Below are positions 9,645-19,705 of a stretch of DNA of 64,000 bases, one piece after another (the first letter of the stretch is position 1; the number at the start of each line of letters is the position of its first letter). The DNA lies in contig OX638372.1 in NCBI GenBank assembly GCA_951812925.1, positions 39,554,245-39,618,244 on the forward strand, in the 5' to 3' direction. The translations under genes and the position numbers were made by a program. The notes below the pieces were generated by a model that saw only the letters and a list, made by a program, of their open reading frames with translations, had not been told where the DNA came from and made no database searches. The DNA comes from Calliopum simillimum (lineage: Eukaryota > Arthropoda > Insecta > Diptera > Lauxaniidae).

Positions 9645-10972
9645 TCCCAGTGAATGCCACTATCCATTTCATATGTAAAATGGGCTGCTGATTCCGAAAA
9701 TCGCATTATTTTTTTTTTCGTGTCGTTTTCGAGATATCGGTCATTTTAGGTTTTCGGACCAAAAAAAAAAATGATAGTTCCATTTAAATACAAATATCTC
9801 AAGAATTAATGTTTGTATTCATATGTGTTATATGTCATATTAAAGGCAATTAAATTACCTACAAATAATATTCACATCACTTTTTGGTTGGTTTGTTAGT
9901 TTCGGCGAAATAAATTGATTTCTGAAAAAAATTTTTTTTTTTTTTTCGAAAAAATTAACAAAAAATCAAAATCAACTGCAGATTTATACAAGAAGAAATA
10001 ACTTTTTTATAATTAATAAAATAATTATAACATATTTGTGGAGAAAATAAGATACCACTTAAAAAAATCGATGGAAAAATGCAAAAGTTGTATACAATTC
10101 ATTGAATAGTTACCAAAATGCGTTTTGACCTAAATGTGGGGGGGTCAATATGACCCACTTGTAAGGGTCTTAGAGGGTTTAAATTGTCTACAAAAATATT
10201 CCTTGTAATATCCTGCATAAGTTTACTGAACACATAATACACCTCAAATGTAAGGATCATATAGTTAAATTCATCGATTTAACACAAGAATGCGCTATTT
10301 TTGTATTTTTCATGTACAGTGGATTAAAAAACTTCCAAAATCGATTAAAAAAAATTTGACGTGCTGGAGAAAAACGATGAGACACGGGTATTTTTTTTTC
10401 AACGCATACTTTAAGAATTTTTTGGATTTTCGCATGTGTTTTACAAAAAGTTTTAATTATCGAACAGTTTATTACAAAAAAAAACGAAAAAAATAGGGAA
10501 AAACGCATTTTGGTAACTTTTCAATGAATTGTATACAACTTTTGCATTTTTCCAGTGGTATCTTATTTTCTTCACAAATATATGGTCTATGATACAAAAA
10601 AAAAATTATAAAAAAGTTATTTCTTCTTGTATAAATCTGCAGTTGATTTTGATTTTTTGTTAATTTTTTCAAAAAAAAAAAATGTTGCTTTTAGAAATCA
10701 ATTTATTTCGCCGAAACTAACAAACCAACCAAAAAGTGATGTGAATATCATTTGTAGGTAATTTAATTACCTTTAATATGACTTATAACACATTTAAATC
10801 CAAAAATTGGTTCTTGAGATATTTGTATTTAAATGAAACTATCTTTTTTTTTTGGTCCGAAAACCGAAAATGACCGATATCTCAAAAACGACACGAAATA
10901 AAAAAAAATAATGCAATTTTCGGAATCAGCAGCCAATTTTACATATAAAATGAATAATGGCATTCCCTGGGG
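9645..10972. repeat. long inverted repeat, arms about 480 and 470 bp
   Basis: The left arm (9645-10127) and right arm (10503-10972) are reverse complements at roughly 85-90% by eye, from CCCAGTGAATGCC / GGCATTCCCTGGG at the outside to AAAATGCGTTTT / AAACGCATTTT at the inside. The 375-bp spacer includes GGGTCAATATGACCC and AGGGTCTTAGAGGGTTTAAA, which resembles a piggyBac-type end (CCCT next to TTTAAA). No coding sequence. Probably a foldback DNA element, or two copies of one element in opposite orientation. Confidence 0.75.
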
Positions 10973-11290
10973 AAAAAATTTTTAGTCATTTGTCATTGTT
11001 TACGTACCAGAGGGGGTGTACTACCTACGTTTTTTAACATTATTTTGTTTTGGAAACCAATAACAACGCATACAATATTACTCTTGCAAAGAAGAAAAAT
11101 AATCTGTGCTAGGAACTACGACTTTGCGTTAAGGTACAAGAGAGACAACTCAATATAACGTAATATTTCTAACGCCAAATAATGCGCTGGTGGTCTCTTT
11201 CAAAACTAGGCTAAAAAAATAACCGAACACGCAAGTCGACTTCACGATTTTTGGCCAGCTTTTACTTCGATTGGCAACTGTGTGTGCCGG
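10973..11290. other. non-coding stretch
   Basis: Nothing recognisable. Confidence 0.35.
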
Positions 11291-11418
11291 TGTCTTTGAC
11301 AACAATACCAAATCTCATTCATATGTATCAAATAGTTTCACATACCTGATGAAATATGTTTTTGGGGGAGTGATACCGCCCATTTTTTTAATCGATGTTT
11401 TTTTACTGTGCTCTTTGC

Positions 11419-12210
11419 ATATATGAAGCAAAACACGACAAGCTTACCAGCTGAAAATTTTTTTGTCTCCGATTTCGGTCAAATTTGGTAGTTCCGTTGT
11501 GCAAGAACAATAATCCGGGAGGACTTGGTTCTAGTACCATTTGTTGTTAAAAAACAGGATGTTGAAGTTAGCGTTTTTAGTCATTTTCATGAAAAGGGTG
11601 TTTTTTCAAAAATTCATAGCATACACCAAAGTTTTTATAAAAAAATATTACTTGGAGTAAAAAGTTTCTTTTCACCAAAATTTTAAACTTAAAAATACTT
11701 TTGAATTTTTTGTTAAAAAAACCCCCCTTTAATTTTTTTTAAAGCCAAAAACTCTCATATAGTAACCGAATCCCATCTTAAGTCATACATCATTTTAAAG
11801 CTTACAAATTATGCTTTAATTTAAGTACTTTAAAAAAAAATTTAAGGGGGTTTTTTTAAAAAAAAATTCAAAAGTATTTTTAAGTTTAAAAAATTTTGGT
11901 GAAAAGAAACTTTTTTCACCAAGTAATATTTTTTTATGAAAAGAACACTTAAAAATGAATGGGAACAGTTACTTAGGTATATCAATTTACAAACTTTGGT
12001 GTAAGCTAAAAATTTTTGAAAAAACACCCTTTTCATGAAAATGTCTAAAAACGCCAACTTCAACACTCTGTTCTTTAACAACAAATGGTACTAGAACCAA
12101 ATCCTCCCGAATTAGTGTTTTTGCACACCGGATCTACCATATTGTCAGATTTGAAATCGGAGACAAAAAAATTTTCAGCTGGAACGCTTGGCGTGTTTTG
12201 CTTCATATAT
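11419..12210. mobile_element. foldback element, arms about 320-370 bp
   Basis: The outer ends are ATATATGAAGCAAAACACG and its reverse complement CGTGTTTTGCTTCATATAT. The arms (11419-11738 and 11840-12210) share long blocks such as GTACCATTTGTTGTTAA and AAAATTTTGGTGAAAAGAAA in opposite orientation. The central spacer is about 100 bp. It has inserted into the CAAATCTCATT module, whose parts continue on either side. No protein is encoded. Confidence 0.75.
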
Positions 12211-12242
12211 CAAATCTCATTCATCTGCGTCAAATTGTTTCA

Positions 12243-12283
12243 TGTATTCTCCTTTAACTCCTAGGAGGAGCATAGGGCCATAG
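12243..12283 (-). mobile_element. extremely short 3' remnant of the RTE-like element
   Basis: TATTCTCCTTTAACTCCTAG and GGAGGAGCATAGGGCCA repeat, with one change, the terminal 3' sequence of the non-LTR element at 5687-6409. Both sides are the CAAATCTCATT module, so only about 40 bases were inserted. Confidence 0.65.
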
Positions 12284-12370
12284 ATATGACGAATTAAAAT
12301 TTTTTGGGGGGCGTAGCACCGCCCGTAGAGGCATGGCGTCGCCCATTGTTTCACACGTAAATCTTCTCCT

Positions 12371-13774
12371 GATCGTTATTAATACACTGTTAAATTTCAT
12401 CAAAAGCATTCAGATAGTTTCCAAGCCAGACACACACGTTTTGTATTCAGTTTAATATGTATACACGTAGATTTCAACGTCGTCATGGATTGACCCAAGT
12501 ATATGTTTTGTGTCGCCACAACGTCATAAGCATTCTTCTTGTTTGCTTTCAATTTAAACAACTTTTACTTTAGTTTTGACATTTAGAATGTGCTTTTAAC
12601 TTATTAACACAAAATATTCATTGGCATTTCATTGGCTGGTTAGTATGGGTCAAAAAGGTTTCTCCAATTAGCAGACAATTTAAGCAATTTATTTATCAAC
12701 TACATAACTGATCAATTAAAATGAATGGAAAGAAAGTTTTAATTAACTTTTCTGCCTCTTTTGTAAACCAATTTGCAAGCCTAAAATTATGCAACTACAT
12801 ATATTTCATATAAGAAAATGCAACTATATAACTCTACTTTTAGAAATACATAGACTACAAGCCACATGTTACATGTAGCATATTTTTGGGCGTGATTTAT
12901 CCGAGCAAGCTGATAGCTGTTTTTAAATTGAACACAAAAATACAAAATTAAATAATAATTCCGAGTTAATAACAATAATAATATTTTAGACAACTTTTTT
13001 TCATTTTAAGGACATACATACTACAATAAAAGCCTTGGCTCAAAATGTAAATGGTGTTTTATTATTTTTGCTCATGTCAGTCAAAGTGATATAAAAACAA
13101 GAAGTGCCTACCTGAAATTTCATTTTTTATTTACTTATTTATTTATCTCATTTTATTTCTTTTTTCTTTTTCAAATAACGTGTAATCCTGCAATTCAATT
13201 AAATTAGGAAATGTGGAAAAAATGCACCACCAACGTTTTAAATATTTAATATTGTTACAATTCTTAAAAACAATTTGTTAAAATGCGAAAACACTGATGA
13301 TTTGCACACAATTGCGAATTCCACGTTTTGTTGGTGTTCTGAGAAAACTTCCAACTGTCAGCAGAGGAAGTGAAAATTTATGGAATTGTTAGCACCACCA
13401 TGCAGCAATGTAAAACAATGCACTAATAAATTGAATACTTTTAATGTTTAAGTATGCCTTGCTGATGTTTGTCCGGTGACTAAGTTCCGATCAATAAAAT
13501 CACGTTTATTTTCTCATCTTTGGCAGATGTAATCTACAATTCAAACAATTTGCATCTTGTAGATCCTAACATTTTATCACACCAGAAACAAATGTGCAAG
13601 CTTGTGCAAGATATTTTTTCACTTTATAATAGCCGATTGTGTGTCCCAGATGCTACTGCTTGAAATTTAGAAGAACACTGCGGAACAAACAATGTTTAAA
13701 ATGGAATTCCTGACTTCAAATTCAATTTAAGAAAAAAAGGTCACTGAAATCACTAAAATTTAGATACGTATATG
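12371..13774. other. AT-rich non-coding stretch
   Basis: No gene or clear repeat. Open frames here have no recognisable content. Confidence 0.4.
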
Positions 13775-15722
13775 CCCTAATTCTCTATATCGAAAGCACT
13801 CACTTTTCGACTGAAAAGTGACTAGAAATCAAATAGCTCAATATTTTGTATTCATTAAAACGAAAAACGACAACAAAGTGAGAGCGTTTGAATATTTTAT
13901 ATTCGAAAGTGAGCGAATGAGTTATTTTATATTCGAAATGGTTGTGTTATTTGATTTTTATTTTTATATTGAAAAAATTGTATTTCTGTAAAACGAAAAC
14001 AAACGAATTTACAGTCAAGTTTGTCACTTGAAATTTTCTGTCGTTTAAAAATCGACTGCAAGTTCTTTTTTTGAATTTATTGGTTGTGATGGACTTTGTT
14101 ATTTTTCCGATTTTCCGACGAAGGAGTTATGAAAATTATCGTTCTCTTCGGATAAATAACGGAATTTTAAGCGCGTAAGTACGTAGATAAATACCACGAC
14201 TTTCATCATAAGGTAAAATAAAGTTAAGCGTTGCAAATTTATTTATTGCAGCATTGTAAAGAATTTTCGCGTAAGTAAAGAAGTCTTAAAATATATTTTC
14301 GAAGAACTGTCGCCAAAAATTAAGATCTGTCACAGAAAAACAGGAACACCAAATGTAATTAAACTGGCTTGCTTTTTGAGGTTCCTTGCATCAGGAAGCT
14401 ATCAAGGTTTTGTTGGGACTGACTTCAAATGCTGTTAATCCCAAACATTTGCTTCAAGAATTATTGCAGAGTCTTTGGAATTATTAAAAAATTATTTCTA
14501 CTCGATATGAATGTGGTTGTAGTTTTCTTTTGCATTCCAAAACACAATTTTTTTTCTAGATTTGTCCATCAAATATGGCGAAGTAAGAAATCCGTGCTCA
14601 AACTACGATTATTTTATTTAGAAAGGCATTCATATTCTATCTGTAATATGCAAAATATATTTTCTTTAAAATCATTTAGCAAAAAAAAGCTGGTTTTTAT
14701 CAAAAACTCAATTTTTCATCCATTTTTAGTCATGCTCTATTCAGATGCATCCCATTAGCCGACTCGGGATTTTTGGCAATTTTTTACGATCTCTTATTAA
14801 ATGCAGAAGATAAATAGTTTTGGGTACTTAAAAAATATCATATGGCTGTGTTATCTCTGTGAGAATCAGAAAACCATATTTAAAATAAAAACATTCAAAT
14901 TGCACAGATTACAAATTGTAATTTTTCATCTTAATATGCATCAAACTCCACCTTATGGAATATATTTTAGAAATTTTGGTCAATTTTGAACTGCTCTAAC
15001 GTACTTGCATAGTAATTTTTATTTTTCAGGAGATTCTGGTAACAATTGTCACCATATTTACTAACACCGTTCAGAAATCCACAGTGACCTTTTAAAGACA
15101 AATATAACGAGCAATTTTGTAAGGCAATGTACTTCAACGCTATTTTGGAGTCCTCAAAAATAGATTTCGATGCATTTTTACCGAGAGAGGACTGCATTAC
15201 TCTCCTATGGTAGTAACTAAAATTATAAATGTTTTTTGTGCTTAACATAACGCTTGTATACATTACAAAAACGAGATGACGCCTTTAGAAGAACTCGATA
15301 GCAATGAAATTGTAAGTGAAATTGAGAGACCACCAAATTAAAACACTTCAACCATAGCTACAACTTTAAGGAGAAGAATTGCAGAAACTTTTATGTAATA
15401 CATGTTTTCTGCACTTGTGAAAGCCGATTTTTTTTTTATTATTATTTTCAAACCAAATTTCAAAACCAATATCCAAATAGAACTGCCATTTGAAAATTAT
15501 TTTCTTTTTTCAATTGAAAACATTCAGTAATAAGTTCGAAATATCATAAAAAATGGAGTTGGCATTTCTCAAAAAGGTATTGTCTCTGCTTATTCGAAAA
15601 CAAAGCCACAAACCAAATGAGTGTTGACGAAAAACTCAATTCGATTTACAGAAAATATTTTTTAAACGAAAATGACTGAAAACGAATTTCAGTCACTCAC
15701 ATTTTTCGAGATAGAGAATTAG
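13775..15722 (+). mobile_element. PIF/Harbinger-like DNA transposon relic
   Basis: The ends share CCTAATTCTCTATATCGAAA (left) with the reverse complement of TTTTTCGAGATAGAGAATTA (right, about 15703-15722). ACTCAC and GACTGAAA motifs follow inward on both sides. The interior encodes a broken Harbinger-type transposase. I could not find a convincing 3-bp target duplication. Confidence 0.75.
14250..15230 (+). pseudogene. Harbinger transposase pseudogene
   Basis: From about 14252 the frame reads IVKNFRVSKEVLKYIFEELS, then HRKTGTPNVIKL, FLRFLASGSYQ, VGTDFKCC, stop, SQTFASRIIAESLELL. This is the N-terminal region of PIF/Harbinger nucleases. Near 15030-15100 GDSG is followed, one frame change later, by SPYLLTPFRNPQ, the hallmark block around the second catalytic Asp. 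In-frame stops at about 14436 and 14508 and several shifts show that it is dead. The Myb-like partner protein of such elements is not seen. Confidence 0.75.
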
Positions 15723-15839
15723 GACAATAGTTATGATGCTACTTTTAGACTTGATTTTGACAACCAAAAAAAATTTTTTTTTATATTTTGTGGCATTTTC
15801 TACACTCAAGTTACCATTATGGCAGGTTTGGAATATGTA

Positions 15840-16860
15840 TATGAGCATTTCTATGGTGTCGAACGTGACCGTCAAACATATTTAAAGTCAAAATAAAACG
15901 GATTTTTTTTTACAATGGTGTTACAGCTCTTAATTAACCATATATTTGCTGCTAAGGTTGATTTTTGTCAATTTTTCGTTTTCAAGACAATTTCAAAAAA
16001 CCAAGTCGATTGCACGGCACGGTGTGCCTTAACCCGTTCTAAATCGGACGTCTCTCATAAGCTATTCACGATAGAGCAATCCTGAGGTTGGATTCGCGTT
16101 TAGCATCGCAAAACACATCGATTGTGATTTTGATGTTTGTTTAATGTAGTTAAAAAAATTTTTTTTTTCTTTTTGTATGGGAAAATGCCCCAATTGGAAA
16201 AGCGATTATCTTAAAATTTAGTCGAGGAGTCACGAATGAAAATTTTTTTATACATAATTTGAACGATAAGTAAACAGAATCTGGAAAAAAATTTGATGTG
16301 CTACGACGTCCGATTTAGAACGGGTTAAGGCACACCGTGACGGGACAACAACATAAGTGATTTTTTCGGCTAACAATTGAAACGCCGATTTCAGAGAAAC
16401 CTGAGGTAATATTTCAATGTGACTAATTTTTGAATGTTGTACATTCATGTCTCTTAAAAATTTATTTGATTTTACCCAAAAATGATTTATACTTTTTTTT
16501 AATTTAATTTTAAACATGCTCACACGATACGTGTCGCACGGGACATTTTTTTCTACCATACAAATTTTAAATTGAAAATCTTACAAATCACCAGGATTTT
16601 CCGGTGTACGTTGCTTCACCTTATATTGTGCGGCATCACCAGTTGTGGCAAAGGATGTTAATTGTCCCGATCCCTTTCACATATGTATCAAATCTCATTA
16701 ATGATGAATTTTTTTTAAAGGTGTGGTATCGCCCATTTTCCCATTGAACATTATTTGTCATTTTGCATACATACTAATGTACCAAATCTCATACAAGTAT
16801 GTTAAATAGTTTCAGAGTTATGATAATTTACTTTTTTGGCTCGCGGTTTACTTTCCTGTG
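15840..16860. repeat. dispersed repeat of about 0.9 kb, copy A
   Basis: It starts near GAACGTGACCGTCAAACATATT and ends near TTTTTTGGCTCGCGG. It is colinear with 25960-26790 in several blocks: GAACGTGACCGT, ACAGCTCTTA / GTAGCTCTTA, CGATACGTG, ACCATACAAATTTTAAATT, GCGGCATCACCA and the CAAATCTCAT module. This copy contains the 322-bp TIR element at 16018-16339, which the other copy lacks. No protein motif. Confidence 0.65.
16018..16339. mobile_element. 322-bp MITE with perfect 34-bp TIRs (Chapaev-like?)
   Basis: The left TIR 16018-16051 begins CACGGTGTGCCTTAACCC and ends in ATCGGACGT. The right TIR 16306-16339 is its exact reverse complement. Both sides are flanked by ACGG (16014-16017 and 16340-16343), a 4-bp target duplication. 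CAC..GTG termini and a 4-bp duplication fit the Chapaev branch of the CACTA group; the superfamily is inferred. The interior is non-coding. Confidence 0.8.
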
Positions 16861-18059
16861 AAAACATCCATATCGTCGTCTTAATGAGAAAAGGTGCTAA
16901 GTCCATTATGAGGCAAAAGTAATGTCTTGTACTTAATTGGCTGGCGTTTTGTTAAAAACTAATAAAATTGAGTTATGTTTTCACAAAAAATTTACTTGAC
17001 TTAATGGTGTAGAATTTTTGACATTTAGTTGAAAAAATCATATTTATCCAATGACCGATTATTATGCAAATAATGTATATGACATTACTTTTGCGATAAA
17101 GTTTTTTGAACCAAAATAGAACTAGTAATAATGAATTTATAATTTAAATATTCAGATTTTCAGTTTTGACATGCTAGATTCCAAAAATCTTACACTGTAC
17201 AAGAAAGAACTCGTACTCTGTACATTGCTCAACTTTCGAAAACGCCAATATTAATTTTTTTACAGCTCTGAAATCATATTTACAATGCGTTGGATAAATT
17301 CCGAAATCCAGTAAATGTAAGGATAAAAATACAATTTAAAAATGACTTAGTAAACAGCAGTAAGTAAGTAAGTAGCATAGCCATGCTGCAGGAGCAATGT
17401 ACAGGTATATTTGAGAGAGAAACAATTTTTAAAAAAATCAAAATTGTTATATTGCTGAGTATGGGAAGAATTTTTTTGTTTTATAAATGACTCGTAAAAA
17501 CGTGATTTTTTCAATGCTTTGAAGAATTCAAATGCCTCTAGACATCGCATAAAAACAAGATAATTGTTTAGTTTTCGAATTTTGCAAAAGCTTTCAACAC
17601 AAAATTTCAATATAATGATGGTGGCATCTCCCACCGAACTTTTCAAACTACGGGTTTTCCACTCCAAGTTAAACCTTTTCTAAACCAAATTGATCTTTTT
17701 TCAAGTTAATCGAGTTAAATCAAAATAAACCTTTACAAATCTAATTAAACTTTTAACAAAATTGAAACTATATTTAATGAAACTTCAAATCAAATGAAAC
17801 TTTGCGAAAAATATGCCTAAAACTATATTATCGCCTAAAACTATGTACCTCTGTACTTAGATGGATATTATGTCTAATAAACACCTTCCAAAATGTGGAG
17901 GGGTTGGAATGGGGGAGTAGCACCTACTAACAAAACTATTGGTTCGTACTAACGAAAAGATTATAAATAAATATTTTCATTACATTTTTTCGCCATATTC
18001 TCAAGTTTTTGGCATTTCTAGTCTTTTGTGACTTCTAATGAAATTTTTGCACTTGTGCA
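16861..18059. other. non-coding stretch
   Basis: A 106-codon minus-strand open frame (17347-17667) has no domain that I recognise and sits in AT-rich sequence, so I do not call it a gene. Nothing else is seen. Confidence 0.4.
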
Positions 18060-18470
18060 CTTTGCCCATTAGATTAGATTAGAGTGGTGGCTTAGTAAAA
18101 CGATGCTAAGCCTAAGTAGCACTGTTAGTGCCGTTTTAATACCACATAAGTGATCGGGCTGGCTGGTAGGAGGGGTTGTCAGGGTCTGGATTAGATATCC
18201 TTTAAAAGAAACTGTAAAGGATATTTATATCCATTATGTTCTATTGATGTAGTTGAGCAGGGGGCCAATCTCAATATCGGCGAGTTCACTCAAATCGTTG
18301 AAAAAGGGTTTTCCTAGAGATTTAAGCCTGGCTCTAGCTAGAGCAGGGCAGTTGCAGAGAAAAAGCTCGAGAGATTCCTTATCGTTGCCATCCATGCAAC
18401 TCCGACAGAAAGAATTAAAGGGGATACCTAGCCTTTCGGCATGCTTGCCGATGGCCCGCTTTGCCCATTA
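18060..18470 (-). mobile_element. 5'-truncated non-LTR retrotransposon (I/Jockey-like) with 12-bp target duplication
   Basis: The insert 18072-18458 is flanked by CTTTGCCCATTA at 18060-18071 and 18459-18470. On the minus strand it reads as the end of a non-LTR polyprotein: HAERLGIPFN, SFCRSCMDGNDKESLELF, LCNCPALARARLKSLG, ADIEIGPLLNYINRT, stop. The Cys-x2-Cys...Cys-x-Cys-Pro-Ala pattern is the usual C-terminal zinc-like motif after RNase H. The 3' tail is a short TAATC repeat. A second copy of this family lies at 35455-35855 on the plus strand. Confidence 0.85.
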
Positions 18471-18876
18471 TAAACAAGTTTTTTTTTAAAGGGTTCGAAA
18501 AGACCCTTACAAGCAGAAGTTAACGTGCTCTTAAAGATATTTCTTATATGATTTCATTATGACTTTTGAACAGCAAGATTTATCCAAAAGTGGTTTTCGA
18601 ATTTTAAGTGGTGTGAAATTTCGAAAATACACTACTTTTAGGAATATTATAGGGTAAGGTGGGGTACCTACATACAGTTTTAGTTTTTTAGTTTGAAAAA
18701 ACAAACTTACAGCTTCTTCAAAATAACAACTATGCTATTGAAAAACTATGTAAGTATAGTATAAGGCTTTTAAAGTCGTGACAGATTTTCTGAAGATCTA
18801 AATCAGGCGATGAAATTGGTTGCGGATCTGATGGAAGAGTATCTTCCTCAATAGACCACGTCGAAATTTAGATTCA
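18471..18876. other. non-coding stretch
   Basis: Nothing recognisable. Confidence 0.35.
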
Positions 18877-19705
18877 TCTCGAAACCGACTCATAAGTTAA
18901 AGCGACTCTTTAAAACGATATCGGCTTCATTTTTTTTTTTTTTCATTCTGAGAAAAACCAATTTAGCACTTTTGATTCTAAACATGTTTTTTAGTCGTAA
19001 CTTTTTTTTTTCATTAAAAAATGGATACCTAAAAATGCTTTAGAAATAAAGATTATGTTACTGGAAAAATTTCGGCGTTTAAAAATTTTTTTTTTTTTGC
19101 GTATAGATAATTTTTGGTTTCGAAAATCGATTTTTTACGTTTTTCAATAACAAGGTTGGAACAACGATTTTTAACTCAGAAGCAAGGCATCTATCGAAAA
19201 AAGTGGCAAAAAATGCTTAGAACTGTCCAAAAAATACGTGTGAATTTTTTCGAGATATTTTATAATTTTTCAAAACTTGGTCAAAAAAACAAAAATTCAA
19301 AAAAAATTCCAAAAATTCTGAAAAAAATCATACGTATTTTTTGAACAATTCTAAGCATTTTTTGTTGTATACATTTTTTCGTTAGATGCCGTGCTTTTGA
19401 GTAAAAAATCGTTTTTTTTTTTTTTTTTTTGACCGCGTAATTGAAAAACGTAAAAAAATTGATATGGGATGTGAATATTATCCATATCCCCACATAAAAT
19501 TTATAATTTTTAAACGCAAAAATTTTTGTAAAGCATAATCCTTATTTCTAAAGAAAAAAAAGTTATGACCAAGACCATGTTTTTTAGCAAAAATGGGCCT
19601 TCAGTAGAATCAAAAGTGCTCCATTGGTTTTTCTCGGAATGAAAAAAAAAAATTATGCAGTTATTGTTTTTAAGAGCTCCTCTAACTTTTGAGTCGGTTT
19701 CGGGA
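18877..19705. repeat. long inverted repeat (foldback), arms about 370-390 bp
   Basis: The outer ends ATCTCGAAACCGACTCA and TGAGTCGGTTTCGGGAT are inverted. Inner blocks such as GAGAAAAACCAAT / ATTGGTTTTTCTC, AGCACTTTTGATTCTA / TAGAATCAAAAGTGCT and AAATGCTTAGAACTGT / CAATTCTAAGCATTTTT confirm two arms around a centre near 19285-19300. The arms are rich in A and T runs. No coding sequence; open frames in it are by-products. Confidence 0.75.

Larger units (their letters stand above)
11290..12370. repeat. CAAATCTCATT-type dispersed repeat split by a foldback element
   Basis: Sequence before 11419 and after 12210 belongs to a dispersed module (GCATATATG..CAAATCTCATTCAT...AAATAGTTTCA...GATATGATGA...GGGGGCGTGATACCGCCCATTTT). 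The module recurs at 16680-16860 and 26480-26780. The interruption is the inverted repeat 11419-12210. Confidence 0.6.

Noticed and set aside
17347..17667. 106-codon minus-strand frame
   Set aside because: No recognisable domain; composition like surrounding non-coding DNA.
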